A stretch of DNA of 18,119 bases from Nostoc sp. CHAB 5715 (GTDB lineage: Bacteria; Cyanobacteriota; Cyanobacteriia; Cyanobacteriales; Nostocaceae), in the NCBI RefSeq assembly GCF_020829685.1, contig NZ_JAIVFR010000014.1, positions 1 to 18,119 of the forward strand, in the 5' to 3' direction. The notes beneath the pieces were generated by a model. It was not told the origin of the DNA. It saw nothing but the letters and a program-made list of their open reading frames with translations, and searched no databases. Shown one piece after another: positions 1 to 7,415 of this stretch. Within the stretch, counting starts at the first letter, position 1. The number at the start of each line of letters is the position of its first letter. A program made the translations under genes and the position numbers.

Positions 1-23
1 ACTAAATATAGCCAAAAATTTTT

Positions 24-73
24 AGTCTACTTCAGTAGACTTTAGCTATGAGCCTTGAACTTTAGTTCGAGGC
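24..73. repeat. Double-hairpin dispersed repeat
   Basis: Two adjacent perfect or near-perfect stem-loops are visible. AGTCTAC (24-30) pairs with GTAGACT (35-41) around a TTCA loop. GCCTTGAAC (52-60) pairs with GTTCGAGGC (65-73) around a TTTA loop, with one G-U type mismatch. The linker TTTAGCTATGA and this tandem stem layout resemble dispersed double-hairpin repeats seen between Nostoc/Anabaena genes; that match is from memory. It lies downstream of the minus-strand PAS gene. Confidence 0.6.
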
Positions 74-91
74 GGGTGAGGAAGCTTTCAG

Positions 92-119
92 TTAAGCTAC
101 TTTTAGCTTAAGTTGACAC
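92..119. repeat. Inverted repeat plus 14-bp dispersed motif
   Basis: TTAAGCT (92-98) and AGCTTAA (105-111) form a 7-bp inverted repeat around ACTTTT. The following 14 bases GCTTAAGTTGACAC (106-119) recur exactly at 10548-10561. In both places they are followed by a related, diverged GC-rich tail containing CCCC, so this looks like a dispersed repeat family rather than chance. Confidence 0.5.
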
Positions 120-294
120 GTATGGGCGCAGTGGCTCCCCAACCTACGCAGTTTAAGGTTTTTGACGCTAACTGAACCGTATTTTTGAGTACATCCCTGG
201 TTTCATGCTTTATTTTCTAGTTTCCAGTTGTGAATGCTCACATCTACGTAATAAACCTACACCTGTCAGTTGCCCCCAGCAAGACCTGCCTTTT

Positions 295-1542
295 TCATTC
301 CTGCTGCCGCCCTTGTTCTATTCTTTGAGTAGAAATCATACTGCTGATACTGTCTACATCTGCCATCATCAAAACTGCTCCCTGCACTTCAATGCCAAGC
401 AATGGAGCGATCGCCAGGTAACATTTTATTTGCCTACCCCGACGATTGGTAGCATCGAGGATCATTTCTTGAAACTGTTTTTTTCCCGATAGGGAGTCGC
501 GGATGGGCGATCGCAACTGCTCGACGGGTAGGCCAATATCTAGGCTAAAGATAGACTTTCCTAAAACTTCATCAGTTCGCAAGCCCCATAAATCTTCTAC
601 CATGTAATTCCAAATTGAGATGTTAAAGCTGCTGTCAATTACTACTATTCCAGTTTGGAGACTTTTGAGAATAGAGATCAGGAAAATATTAGTGCGATTC
701 AGTTCGCTGGTGCGATCGCTTAACTCGCTATTGATTGTCTGTAATTCTTCATTAGTAGATTGTAATTCTTCATTCATTGTCTCCAATTCTTCGTTGGTGG
801 ATTGGAGTTCTTCGTTAGTGGTTTCTAATTCTTCGTTGGTGGATTGGAGTTCTTCGTTGGTGGTTTCTAATTCTTCATTGGTAGATTGCAGTTCTTCGTT
901 AGTAGTTTCTAATTCCTGTCGGGAGCGTTGCAGCGCCTCTTGGAGTTTAATGTAACGGGTGACATCATGAAAAGCGATGCTAACACCTAAGAAACTGGTG
1001 TCGGTGTCTTGCAAAGGCGTAATCCGCACATCCAGATATTGAGTTTCTGTGTTGGACAAATAGCGCTCTACATTTGTCAGGGTGATGAAGCGGCGTTCAT
1101 TATAAGCCCGTTCAATTAGCGATCGCAACTCAATTGGTCGATAGGAAAGTTCCAGATCATGGAAGGGACGAGCTAAATCTCTGGGGGAAAGGGCAAACAA
1201 ATTCCGCGCCTGCTCGTTCACCAGCACCAGAGTTCCATTGTTATCAATAACTACTTGGGCGATTGGTGCTGTGTCGAAACCCATATCTCGCAACCGGAGG
1301 TTTTGAGACAAACGGCTGCTAGATTCATCATTTATTGAATTTGCCATAACTAAGATGCGATTGCGGATATTCACCGACGATACTTTAGTAAATATTCGGT
1401 TTTTTAAGTCTAGTGACGTAAACAGACTCGAATGCATCAATAGCATCTCCGCTTTTCCTAAAAACAGATAGCCTGCATCATTTAGTGCAAAATGAAACCG
1501 AGCCGCCAATTGATAAATCAGTTGATGAAAAAGATGAGTCAA
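295..1542 (-). CDS. 5'-truncated CheR-PAS-coiled-coil-PAS protein (CheB/CheR fusion remnant)
   Basis: Residues ~14-55 (ARFHFALND, GYLFLGKAE, FTKV) match the last part of a CheR methyltransferase domain. A PAS domain follows (~85-200, with VVIDNNGTLVLVNEQA), then a coiled coil of alternating NEELQST/NEELETT heptads (~211-273) and a second PAS domain (~287-400, with GIVVIDSSFNISIWN). This order is the C-terminal half of the large cyanobacterial CheB-CheR-PAS sensor proteins. CheB and nearly all of CheR, including its SAM-binding part, are absent. The first ~13 residues (MTHLFHQLIYQLA) do not resemble CheR and are encoded in sequence that belongs to the neighbouring plus-strand reading frame, so the open frame begins in foreign DNA. 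No kinase domain follows. If expressed it would be a cytoplasmic PAS protein without enzymatic function; it is most likely a remnant. Confidence 0.8.
   Translation of the reverse strand: MTHLFHQLIYQLAARFHFALNDAGYLFLGKAEMLLMHSSLFTSLDLKNRIFTKVSSVNIRNRILVMANSINDESSSRLSQNLRLRDMGFDTAPIAQVVIDNNGTLVLVNEQARNLFALSPRDLARPFHDLELSYRPIELRSLIERAYNERRFITLTNVERYLSNTETQYLDVRITPLQDTDTSFLGVSIAFHDVTRYIKLQEALQRSRQELETTNEELQSTNEELETTNEELQSTNEELETTNEELQSTNEELETMNEELQSTNEELQTINSELSDRTSELNRTNIFLISILKSLQTGIVVIDSSFNISIWNYMVEDLWGLRTDEVLGKSIFSLDIGLPVEQLRSPIRDSLSGKKQFQEMILDATNRRGRQIKCYLAIAPLLGIEVQGAVLMMADVDSISSMISTQRIEQGRQQE
724..912 (-). repeat. 42-bp tandem coding repeat (14-residue coiled-coil repeat)
   Basis: The minus strand encodes about four copies of the 14-residue unit NEELQSTNEELETT, with slight decay at both ends (NEELETM, NEELQTI). 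The DNA is itself tandemly repeated with a 42-bp period, so copy number could vary by slippage or recombination. Heptad spacing of leucines indicates a parallel coiled coil linking the two PAS domains, as is usual in CheB/CheR/PAS proteins. Confidence 0.75.
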
Positions 1543-2840
1543 TCGATGAATTAGCAGAATCAGACGTATTAAAACGCCGTCGTCGCCAATCCGAAATTAT
1601 TTCTGACACCATAGAGGATAACAAAACTTTTATTGAAAAACTCTCTAGCGTTAATAAGGATTTTTTGTCATCTAACAGCGTACCTACTGATAGCAGTTGG
1701 GTCAATCTTAAACAGGTAACAGTTTATAAACAAACAATTCCTCGAAGGTTTTTAGAAGCTAAACAAAATCAAGACATTGCCTTTGCTGCTAGAGAGCTTG
1801 TGAAGACTTATGGTGTTGAACAAGATGATGGCTCTACAGTTTACCGTGCCGATACTTTCCTAATTAAAAAGAATAAATCTACTTATAGTATTCATCGTCG
1901 TCAGGCGACAAACTTAGATAATCCAATTATGGAGTTTGAAGCCTCACAATATCATATTAATATTACTCAAAGACCTCAAGATAAATTTTTACCCATAGAG
2001 CGGCAGGAGTTTTTAATGGTTGCAGATACCTTGAAGCAAGGTAAAGAGCTACCTGACCTTGATGAAGACCCCAGGAAAATTGCTAACAGCCTAAGTTCTC
2101 TTTCTCCTGATGGTACTCATAAAATCCTTGAAAGTTTTAAATCTTTAGAAGTCTTCAAGATACTTACAAGTACCCTGTCAACCTTTAATTCTCACGATTT
2201 AGTATTAGGTAATTATCGGATTACTTATACTTCTAATGATGAAAATAGTAGTGATATCAAGCTTTTCAAAACTGAACATAACGGCACTACAAGAGTTGCT
2301 GTACACTTAGAATTGAGCCGAACTGATGAAAAAATGAATCATCAAGTTCATTCTATGGCTATTACCTCATTAGAAATTGACAAACTCAGGCTGCTGGCAA
2401 CTAAACTTCAAATCCCAACAATTAATTCTGCTGCTAATGCCCACGCAACTCGTGATATGACTTTGCCACTTCATCCGGCATTAGCTGAAGTTTGGAATTT
2501 ATTAGAGAGTTCTCTCAGATGGACATCTGGAGCGAACCAAGGTAATGAAGGTTTCCGTGAGCGATTTCAAAAAGACCCCAATGCTCAACTGACTTTAGGT
2601 GAACAGTCACAACTTTATTTTAAATTTTTAATTCAAACTAAAGAAGAGATTATTATTAATGGGAAAACTGATATTGTTTTGCCACCACTTAGTCAAATCA
2701 CAGAGGATTTAAAATTCTTACGCGAACAATCTATTAATAATTTTTATAGTCCGAGGATTAACCTCAATGTCCAAACACAGAAGCCAACTCAGAAAGAGTC
2801 TCGCAACCCAGAACCTCAATTTAACAACTTGGAAGTTTAG
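1485..2840 (+). CDS. Unknown protein, first gene of a two-gene operon, probably 5'-truncated
   Basis: I do not recognise this 451-residue protein. It begins with an acidic, low-complexity stretch and a basic KRRRR patch (~30-34). A more structured segment (~105-155) has the pattern YRADTFLIKK...YSIHRRQ...NPIMEFEAS, which looks like beta-strand-rich folding; the rest (~160-435) is hydrophilic and mixed. No membrane segments or enzyme motifs are evident. The only in-frame start is GTG at 1485, which lies in CheR-derived sequence on the other side of the junction and has no clear ribosome site, so the native start is probably lost. The next gene starts 2 bases after its stop, which implies co-translation. 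Codon use is AT-rich and the gene has no HIP1 site, unlike the flanks. A plasmid-borne accessory function is an inference from context only. Confidence 0.6.
   Translation: MQNETEPPIDKSVDEKDESIDELAESDVLKRRRRQSEIISDTIEDNKTFIEKLSSVNKDFLSSNSVPTDSSWVNLKQVTVYKQTIPRRFLEAKQNQDIAFAARELVKTYGVEQDDGSTVYRADTFLIKKNKSTYSIHRRQATNLDNPIMEFEASQYHINITQRPQDKFLPIERQEFLMVADTLKQGKELPDLDEDPRKIANSLSSLSPDGTHKILESFKSLEVFKILTSTLSTFNSHDLVLGNYRITYTSNDENSSDIKLFKTEHNGTTRVAVHLELSRTDEKMNHQVHSMAITSLEIDKLRLLATKLQIPTINSAANAHATRDMTLPLHPALAEVWNLLESSLRWTSGANQGNEGFRERFQKDPNAQLTLGEQSQLYFKFLIQTKEEIIINGKTDIVLPPLSQITEDLKFLREQSINNFYSPRINLNVQTQKPTQKESRNPEPQFNNLEV
1498..1510. other. Rearrangement junction, left edge of plasmid-like core
   Basis: CheR-type protein similarity on the minus strand stops at about codon 14-15 (near 1500), while the plus-strand open frame of the next gene only makes protein-like sequence from about 1500 onward. 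Both genes therefore lose their N-terminal part at the same place. No direct repeat or inverted repeat marks the exact base. Confidence 0.55.
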
Positions 2841-2842
2841 TT

Positions 2843-3658
2843 ATGCAATCCACAGATGTTAGAGAAACCATCGCTGATATTAATCGCAACAGTGGAATCT
2901 CGAATAATATGATGGCTTATCGACTGGCTCTGATGATGGAGAAAGTGCCACAGAGTACAGTGCAATCCCCCATTGAATTAGATTCACAATCACGTCAAAA
3001 TCTCAAAGATAAATTAAGAAATATTTTGACCAAAAGCACTCAAAATATTGAAGATTATAGACAACAACTTAAAAATGAATATCTGGCTGAATATTCTCAA
3101 AAGTTTGGTGTCACTCAAAGCGAAACACCTGTGACTGAGCAGCCTAATAATTTCTCTAGAGTTGAAAACTTAATTACTCAAAGAAAGCATATATTTCTTC
3201 AGTCAATGATTGCTCAAGGCTCAAAAGCTAATCTAACTCCCTCCACACCACCAAATCAAGAGTTTAATAAACAACATCAAAGCGATGAATTCAGCAAAAA
3301 GTCTCTGATGACTGCCGTCGTTCAAACTATTATTGCTAAAGGTCAAGATACTAAAAATGAAGGTCGCGTTTATGAAGGGGTTCTCTATAGACTTCAATTA
3401 CTAATTAAAGAAGGTATACAGTTTATCAATGTTAACCGCAAAAATGAATCCAACCAAAAAGCTTTTGCCGCATATAAAGACCACACTAATGAGTTTACAA
3501 TTACATCAAATAACCTCTCAAACGAAGAAGCACAAAAAATCGTTGCTTTTAATCAGCAGCGAATTGCAAAAGAACAATCTCAACTATCACATATTCAAAC
3601 TGATAAAACTCAGCAATTTACATTTGATAAAGATGATCATTCCGAGCTAGGAGACTAG
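2843..3658 (+). CDS. Unknown hydrophilic Gln/Asn-rich protein
   Basis: The product is 271 residues, rich in Gln, Asn, Lys and Ser, with no signal peptide, membrane segment or recognised motif. The N-terminal ~60 residues and the segment ~150-190 (MTAVVQTIIAKG, GVLYRLQLLIKEGI) look helical; the rest appears flexible. The ATG at 2843 is 2 bases after the TAG of the upstream gene, with only a weak GGAAG upstream, so translation is probably coupled. The last residues (DKDDHSELGD) are acidic. The pair looks like one functional unit, but I cannot assign a role. Confidence 0.6.
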   Translation: MQSTDVRETIADINRNSGISNNMMAYRLALMMEKVPQSTVQSPIELDSQSRQNLKDKLRNILTKSTQNIEDYRQQLKNEYLAEYSQKFGVTQSETPVTEQPNNFSRVENLITQRKHIFLQSMIAQGSKANLTPSTPPNQEFNKQHQSDEFSKKSLMTAVVQTIIAKGQDTKNEGRVYEGVLYRLQLLIKEGIQFINVNRKNESNQKAFAAYKDHTNEFTITSNNLSNEEAQKIVAFNQQRIAKEQSQLSHIQTDKTQQFTFDKDDHSELGD

Positions 3659-3764
3659 TACCGCAAGGCGGAAGTCAAAAGTCAAAAATCACGCATTCAA
3701 AAGTGTTATGGAATAAGCTCTTCAGGGCTTTTCAATGGTCTGCTTATTTACGCCGTGCTGTACT

Positions 3765-4005
3765 AGAGGGGTGTGGGAGGTGTGGGGAGTGTGGGAGGTT
3801 GGAGGTGTGTGGGAAGATAAAGAACAAAAGAATTGAAGTTAAACAAAATACCAGAATTAGGTAAAAATTATTTTGTAATTTCTGATGGTATTTGAGAAAA
3901 TAAGGTTAATCCAAATGATTACTCATCGAAATAATTAGTTACTCCCCACACTCCCCACACTTCCCACACTTCCCACACCTCCCACCCCTCCCACACTCCC
4001 CACAC
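3765..4005. repeat. Long inverted pair of GTGTGGGAG-type repeats between convergent genes
   Basis: A G-rich array of degenerate GTGTGGGAG units (about 3765-3814) is mirrored by a C-rich array (about 3942-4005). A 19-bp arm, GTGTGGGGAGTGTGGGAGG at 3780-3798, is the perfect reverse complement of 3987-4005, across a 188-bp AT-rich loop. It fills the 347-bp gap between the stop of the plus-strand operon and the stop of the minus-strand membrane protein, and the right arm ends flush with that stop codon. It could fold in either transcript and act as a bidirectional terminator or mRNA 3'-end stabiliser; the sequence type is a common intergenic repeat in these cyanobacteria. Confidence 0.65.
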
Positions 4006-4245
4006 TTACTTAAAATACCCCATTAGTAATCCAAATATAAATCCACTGATTAAGAGATACCGTCTTAATATTGGATTTATTTTCACAAAAGGAGCAATTA
4101 TTGTTGCAAGAAATATGTAAAATGTGGCTTCAAATATATTAGTGCTGAATGTGATAACGGCAGCAATAAACAGCCCAGCAAATATCAAACATCCAATTAC
4201 ATACTCTATCTTATCCCATAGCTTAGTGTCGTACAGGTAGCGCAT
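4006..4245 (-). CDS. Small membrane protein overlapping the histidine kinase gene
   Basis: The 79-residue product has two to three hydrophobic helices (~17-34, ~38-56, ~64-77) separated by short charged turns, with an N-terminal MRYLYDTKLWDKIEY that should stay cytoplasmic. Its ATG lies inside the 3' end of the kinase gene (23-bp overlap, different frame), so the two are almost certainly translated together. I do not recognise a family. Because the kinase itself lacks a membrane or sensor domain, a membrane partner or signal input is an attractive but unproven role. Confidence 0.6.
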   Translation of the reverse strand: MRYLYDTKLWDKIEYVIGCLIFAGLFIAAVITFSTNIFEATFYIFLATIIAPFVKINPILRRYLLISGFIFGLLMGYFK

Positions 4246-4996
4246 GAGTTAATCTCGACTTTTTCGGGATTGTAGCATCTACTCCATAATAATTGTTTAA
4301 TTGATAGGGAAATTTTATTGTAAATATCGTTCCCTTACCGACAACAGAATCTACAGACAGTTTCAGCCCATGAGAATAAGCTACCATCATTGCAATATAC
4401 AATCCTAACCCGGAGCCAGGTGAAGAAATAGTCCCACGATAAAAAGGTAGAAAGATATTCGCCAAATCCTCTGATTCAATACCAATGCCCGTGTCTTCAA
4501 TTAAAACTACCAAGTCATCACCCTGGTTCAACAATCGCAAGAATATATCACCTGTCTCTGTATATGAGAGGGCGTTTTGAAGTAGATTTGAACACATTCT
4601 GTAAAGATGTATTGCATCTCCTTTCACCCTGGTTCCATGCGGATATTCTGTACAAGTCTCATAGTGCAATCTTAAGCCCCGATTAATAACTTTTGGCATA
4701 TACTCTTGATATAAATTATTTAGTAAGTCGCCAAAATCAAATTCATTAATCAAGGATGGATTCAAACCGATAACTCTATCTCTTGACTGATGATTTTGAT
4801 ACCTTTCTATCAACTGAATTACTTGATTATTTGTCTGCCATAAGGATATTAGAATTGTTTTTATCTCTTGCAAAGTACTACCGTACTCCCCATCCATTAT
4901 TTGCTTTAAAACAACTGATTCACTGACAACCGCGTTTGATACGTCATGCAGTAATGTGGAAATATTAACTTTATTTATGAATTTTGCTTGGGACAT
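4223..4996 (-). CDS. Compact cytoplasmic sensor histidine kinase
   Basis: The 257-residue product has an LHDVSN motif with His17 as candidate phosphorylation site, close to the N-terminus and followed by a helical dimerisation region. The catalytic domain is clear: N-box N137LLQN141, G1 box DTGIGI (168-173), F-box F-L-P-F-Y (182-186) and G2 box GSGLGL (194-199). No membrane helix, PAS, GAF or HAMP domain is present, so signal input must come from elsewhere. The start at 4996 is supported by AGGAG about 7 bases upstream. The gene is divergent from the response regulator at 5262 across 265 bp, suggesting a cognate pair, and overlaps the small membrane protein downstream. Confidence 0.85.
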   Translation of the reverse strand: MSQAKFINKVNISTLLHDVSNAVVSESVVLKQIMDGEYGSTLQEIKTILISLWQTNNQVIQLIERYQNHQSRDRVIGLNPSLINEFDFGDLLNNLYQEYMPKVINRGLRLHYETCTEYPHGTRVKGDAIHLYRMCSNLLQNALSYTETGDIFLRLLNQGDDLVVLIEDTGIGIESEDLANIFLPFYRGTISSPGSGLGLYIAMMVAYSHGLKLSVDSVVGKGTIFTIKFPYQLNNYYGVDATIPKKSRLTHALPVRH

Positions 4997-5236
4997 ATAG
5001 CCACTCCTGAGCGAAATTTAATTTTTTGTTCCCAACTGACTCGTAGCAGAGGTTTTTACTTTTAAGTATAACTATTTTTTGGCAATATATGTTCTAATTA
5101 AAACCTGGATATGGAATTAGTTTGCAAATATTTATATTCTGATTATCCGCAAGATAACTAATACTTGTTTTTTAATTTTGCTGCTTTCAGTCAAACATTT
5201 ATGGTATAAAAAGGGGAGAAGTTAAAGATTAACTTC

Positions 5237-5263
5237 CGGTGCAAATATTCTCGGTGTAAATAT
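5237..5263 (+). promoter_or_regulatory. 12-bp direct repeat at the response regulator start
   Basis: CGGTGCAAATAT (5237-5248) and CGGTGTAAATAT (5252-5263) differ at one base and are spaced 15 bp start to start; the second copy runs into the ATG at 5262. Their position fits an operator in the 5' leader, possibly for autoregulation by the regulator. A chance duplication cannot be excluded. A TATGGTATAAAA stretch just upstream (about 5200-5211) could hold the -10 element. Confidence 0.35.
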
Positions 5264-5945
5264 GACTATCATGACAATTCGGGTAGTAGTAATTGAAGAC
5301 CAAGAACTATGTAGACTTGGCATTAGAACGGCGATCGCACAAGAATCAGACATGGAACTGTGCGGTGAGGCTAGCTGTGGATTGGAGGGATTAGAGTTAG
5401 TCAACTCAACAAATCCTGATATTGTCTTGCTTGATATTGGATTACCAGATATCAACGGACTGGAGATGATAACCAGGATTAAGAAGCACACTTTATCCAA
5501 AGTTATTATCCTCAGTGCTTATTCTAGTCAAAATATGATTAACGAAGCTTTCGCCTGCGGTGCTGATTCATATTTCTTAAAGACAACCAAGATCGAGTCG
5601 ATTAAAAACGCTATCCGTAGTATCTATCAAAACGAAGAATATCTTGACCAAGCGATTATCAAAAGATTCTTGGAATTGAACCATCGTCAGAGTGCAAAAA
5701 TTAAAGGCAAAAGGTACAATGAGTTACCTACAACTCAAGAAATTGAAATTCTCAAATTAATTGCCTGTGGCTACTCCAATAAGGAAATCGCTAATCAATT
5801 ATTCATCAGTATTAGCACAGTCAAATCCCACGCTGGCAACCTTTTTCTCAAGTTGGGAGCTAGAGATCGGGTCAATGCCATTATTAAAGCTCAAAGTTTT
5901 GGCTATCTAGAACCTTTGGCGCAAGACTGGAGAGCTACCGGTTGA
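5262..5945 (+). CDS. NarL/FixJ-family response regulator
   Basis: The N-terminal receiver domain has the acidic pair E12/D13, phosphoacceptor D58 (in IVLLDIGLPD), S85 and K107. The C-terminal LuxR-type HTH (~155-215) shows LPTTQEIEILKLIACGYSNK, then EIA and STVKSH. At 227 residues it is full length; the last ~10 residues (PLAQDWRATG) extend past the usual LuxR end. The start could be M1 (5262) or M4 (5271); neither has a strong ribosome site. It is divergent to the histidine kinase at 4996-4223, its likely partner. Its stop codon abuts the stop of the minus-strand P-loop gene with no spacer. Confidence 0.9.
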   Translation: MTIMTIRVVVIEDQELCRLGIRTAIAQESDMELCGEASCGLEGLELVNSTNPDIVLLDIGLPDINGLEMITRIKKHTLSKVIILSAYSSQNMINEAFACGADSYFLKTTKIESIKNAIRSIYQNEEYLDQAIIKRFLELNHRQSAKIKGKRYNELPTTQEIEILKLIACGYSNKEIANQLFISISTVKSHAGNLFLKLGARDRVNAIIKAQSFGYLEPLAQDWRATG

Positions 5946-6500
5946 TTAATTTTTCTTGTTTTTTTGCATTTGAATTAAACAATATCCTTTCAAACGGTTT
6001 TCATCTTGACAAGCAGCCAGAGTTTGCTGATTATCAACAAAGAGCTTATAAGTTTGCTGTATTAATTGCTTATACTCTTTAAACCTCGTATCAAAATGTT
6101 GATTTTTGACTATGACATAATTAGCGTTGTCCGTTGCAAAATCTAATTCTCTCACCAGACATTGATCCCCATAAAATCTGCTTAAATGAGAGTTAGATAT
6201 GTCCGCATCAAAAGCCAAAAATTCTTTTTTTATATCCAAATATGTTTGCGCTAATCCTCTAGCGAAAGTACTTTTTCCTACTCCTCCTTTATCTCCTGTC
6301 ACTATCACTAATCTCCGACTCCACTGTTTTTTATTGGTGACTGCGGCTTTTGTTTGTCTGCCTTCTGTATTTCCTGCTTCTGTTTTTTCACCTCTGGTTA
6401 CTTCTTCTGTGCTTTGTGCTTCTGTGACTTTATCTGTTACTAAGAGTAATTCTTCTACTCCGTTAAGGATCTCCGCTTCATCCTTTAAAATATCTGTCAT
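5946..6500 (-). CDS. ParA/MinD-like P-loop ATPase, probably C-terminally truncated or recombined
   Basis: After a ~60-residue acidic, Thr/Glu-rich leader comes RLVIVTGDKGGVGKSTFARG, a deviant Walker A motif (GDKGGVGKST, 69-78) of the ParA/MinD (SIMIBI) class, and then FLAFDADISNSHLSRFY, in which FDAD (97-100) corresponds to the switch I region. The usual later Walker B-type strand (hydrophobic-DxP/DTP) is not seen. The last ~55 residues do not look like a ParA C-terminus, and the length (184) is short for the class. The gene ends exactly at the stop of the convergent response regulator. The start has AGGAG about 8 bases upstream of ATG 6500. It is downstream of the BRO-N-like gene on the same strand, 75 bp away with a hairpin between. 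Role in partition or cargo positioning is an inference. Confidence 0.7.
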   Translation of the reverse strand: MTDILKDEAEILNGVEELLLVTDKVTEAQSTEEVTRGEKTEAGNTEGRQTKAAVTNKKQWSRRLVIVTGDKGGVGKSTFARGLAQTYLDIKKEFLAFDADISNSHLSRFYGDQCLVRELDFATDNANYVIVKNQHFDTRFKEYKQLIQQTYKLFVDNQQTLAACQDENRLKGYCLIQMQKNKKN

Positions 6501-6545
6501 CTGATTTTCTCCTGTATTTCATGTTTAATTAGTTTGCGAGTAAAA

Positions 6546-6573
6546 CTAGATTTATCACAATTGATAAATCTAG
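6546..6573 (-). terminator. Hairpin terminator after the BRO-N-like gene
   Basis: CTAGATTTATC (6546-6556) and GATAAATCTAG (6563-6573) form a perfect 11-bp stem with a 6-base loop, 2 bases past the stop of the 7415-6576 gene. Read on the minus strand the stem is followed by TTTTA. The AT-rich stem makes it a weak intrinsic terminator; as a palindrome it could instead be an operator for the P-loop gene, which begins 46 bases further on. Confidence 0.5.
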
Positions 6574-6575
6574 GG

Positions 6576-7415
6576 TTACTCCAGTGCCAGCATCTCTGCT
6601 GAAAAGTAGTTTAATAAATTTAAATACATTGGTTTTAAATCCTCGAAATTGTCAATTGATTTATTAACCGTTGTTCCCAGAGCCTGTAATATTAATCCTT
6701 GTTCTAGTACCTGATTTAAATCACCATGATTCAATTTAATTAAATGGTAATAAACTAATAAATCTAATGATTGAGCTATCAATAAATTTGCCGACCTTAT
6801 AACCAAATCTTCATAAACATATTCATAACTGCTGACTGACCTTAGTACTGTCTTCAATACTTGAAAATATCTAGTTCTGGAGTCAATCTCATTTAAATCA
6901 ATAGTCTGAGGACAACTAGCTGCTAAAGTCAGCCTTTTGAAAACAAACTTTAAATATAAATCAATACTATTTGATGACCAAGAATCACTATTTTGAAAAT
7001 ACAAATACTTAATTAAAGAATCTTTCTGTTCATAATCTATTTGTTGAAATAAGTATTTTGGTCGCTCGATTGCAATCAGACTAACATCATTTTTAAACAC
7101 TGGCATCACATTTGTTCTTACCCATTGCATAAATTGTTTGACTACATTGTGTTCTACTACACTTGTTAGAGATATTAGTGAGTGAATCGATAGGGCGCTG
7201 AGTGTCGATACCAAACTCACTTGATTATTCTCCATCATCACTAACCGTTTATGAACTTCAATATCCATTAACCTCACTAAATCATCGTTTAAAGCTGGAG
7301 CGACTATTTGCAATACATCCACTGCAAATAACTCTAGCCCTGATGGTGTTGCTATCACTCTTACCACATAAGTTGATGGATGCTCGAATTCCCAATATCG
7401 CCAAACTTCTACCAT
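6576..7415 (-). CDS. BRO-N-like protein of unknown function
   Basis: Residues ~17-108 follow the outline of BRO family N-terminal domains. VVRVIATPSGLELFAVDVL corresponds to the first strands ending in the FvakDV position. IHSLISLTS and VVKQFMQWVRTNVMPVF correspond to the (L)ysLi...s and akkFqrWVteeVLPsI signature. The remaining ~170 residues are helical with no recognised motif; the C-terminus (residues ~200-275) is leucine-rich. BRO-N domains bind DNA in phage and virus regulators, so a DNA-binding role is inferred. GGAG lies just before ATG 7415. The gene is divergent from the lipoprotein gene and upstream of the P-loop gene. The assignment is by eye and the similarity is divergent. Confidence 0.55.
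   Translation of the reverse strand: MVEVWRYWEFEHPSTYVVRVIATPSGLELFAVDVLQIVAPALNDDLVRLMDIEVHKRLVMMENNQVSLVSTLSALSIHSLISLTSVVEHNVVKQFMQWVRTNVMPVFKNDVSLIAIERPKYLFQQIDYEQKDSLIKYLYFQNSDSWSSNSIDLYLKFVFKRLTLAASCPQTIDLNEIDSRTRYFQVLKTVLRSVSSYEYVYEDLVIRSANLLIAQSLDLLVYYHLIKLNHGDLNQVLEQGLILQALGTTVNKSIDNFEDLKPMYLNLLNYFSAEMLALE

Noticed and set aside
620..955. Plus-strand open frame with repeated SSLV-type units
   Set aside because: It is the antisense shadow of the coiled-coil repeats of the PAS gene; the minus-strand product has recognisable domains.
5095..5211. Specific -35/-10 promoter for the response regulator
   Set aside because: A TATAAA-like element is visible but no -35 at good spacing could be chosen with confidence.
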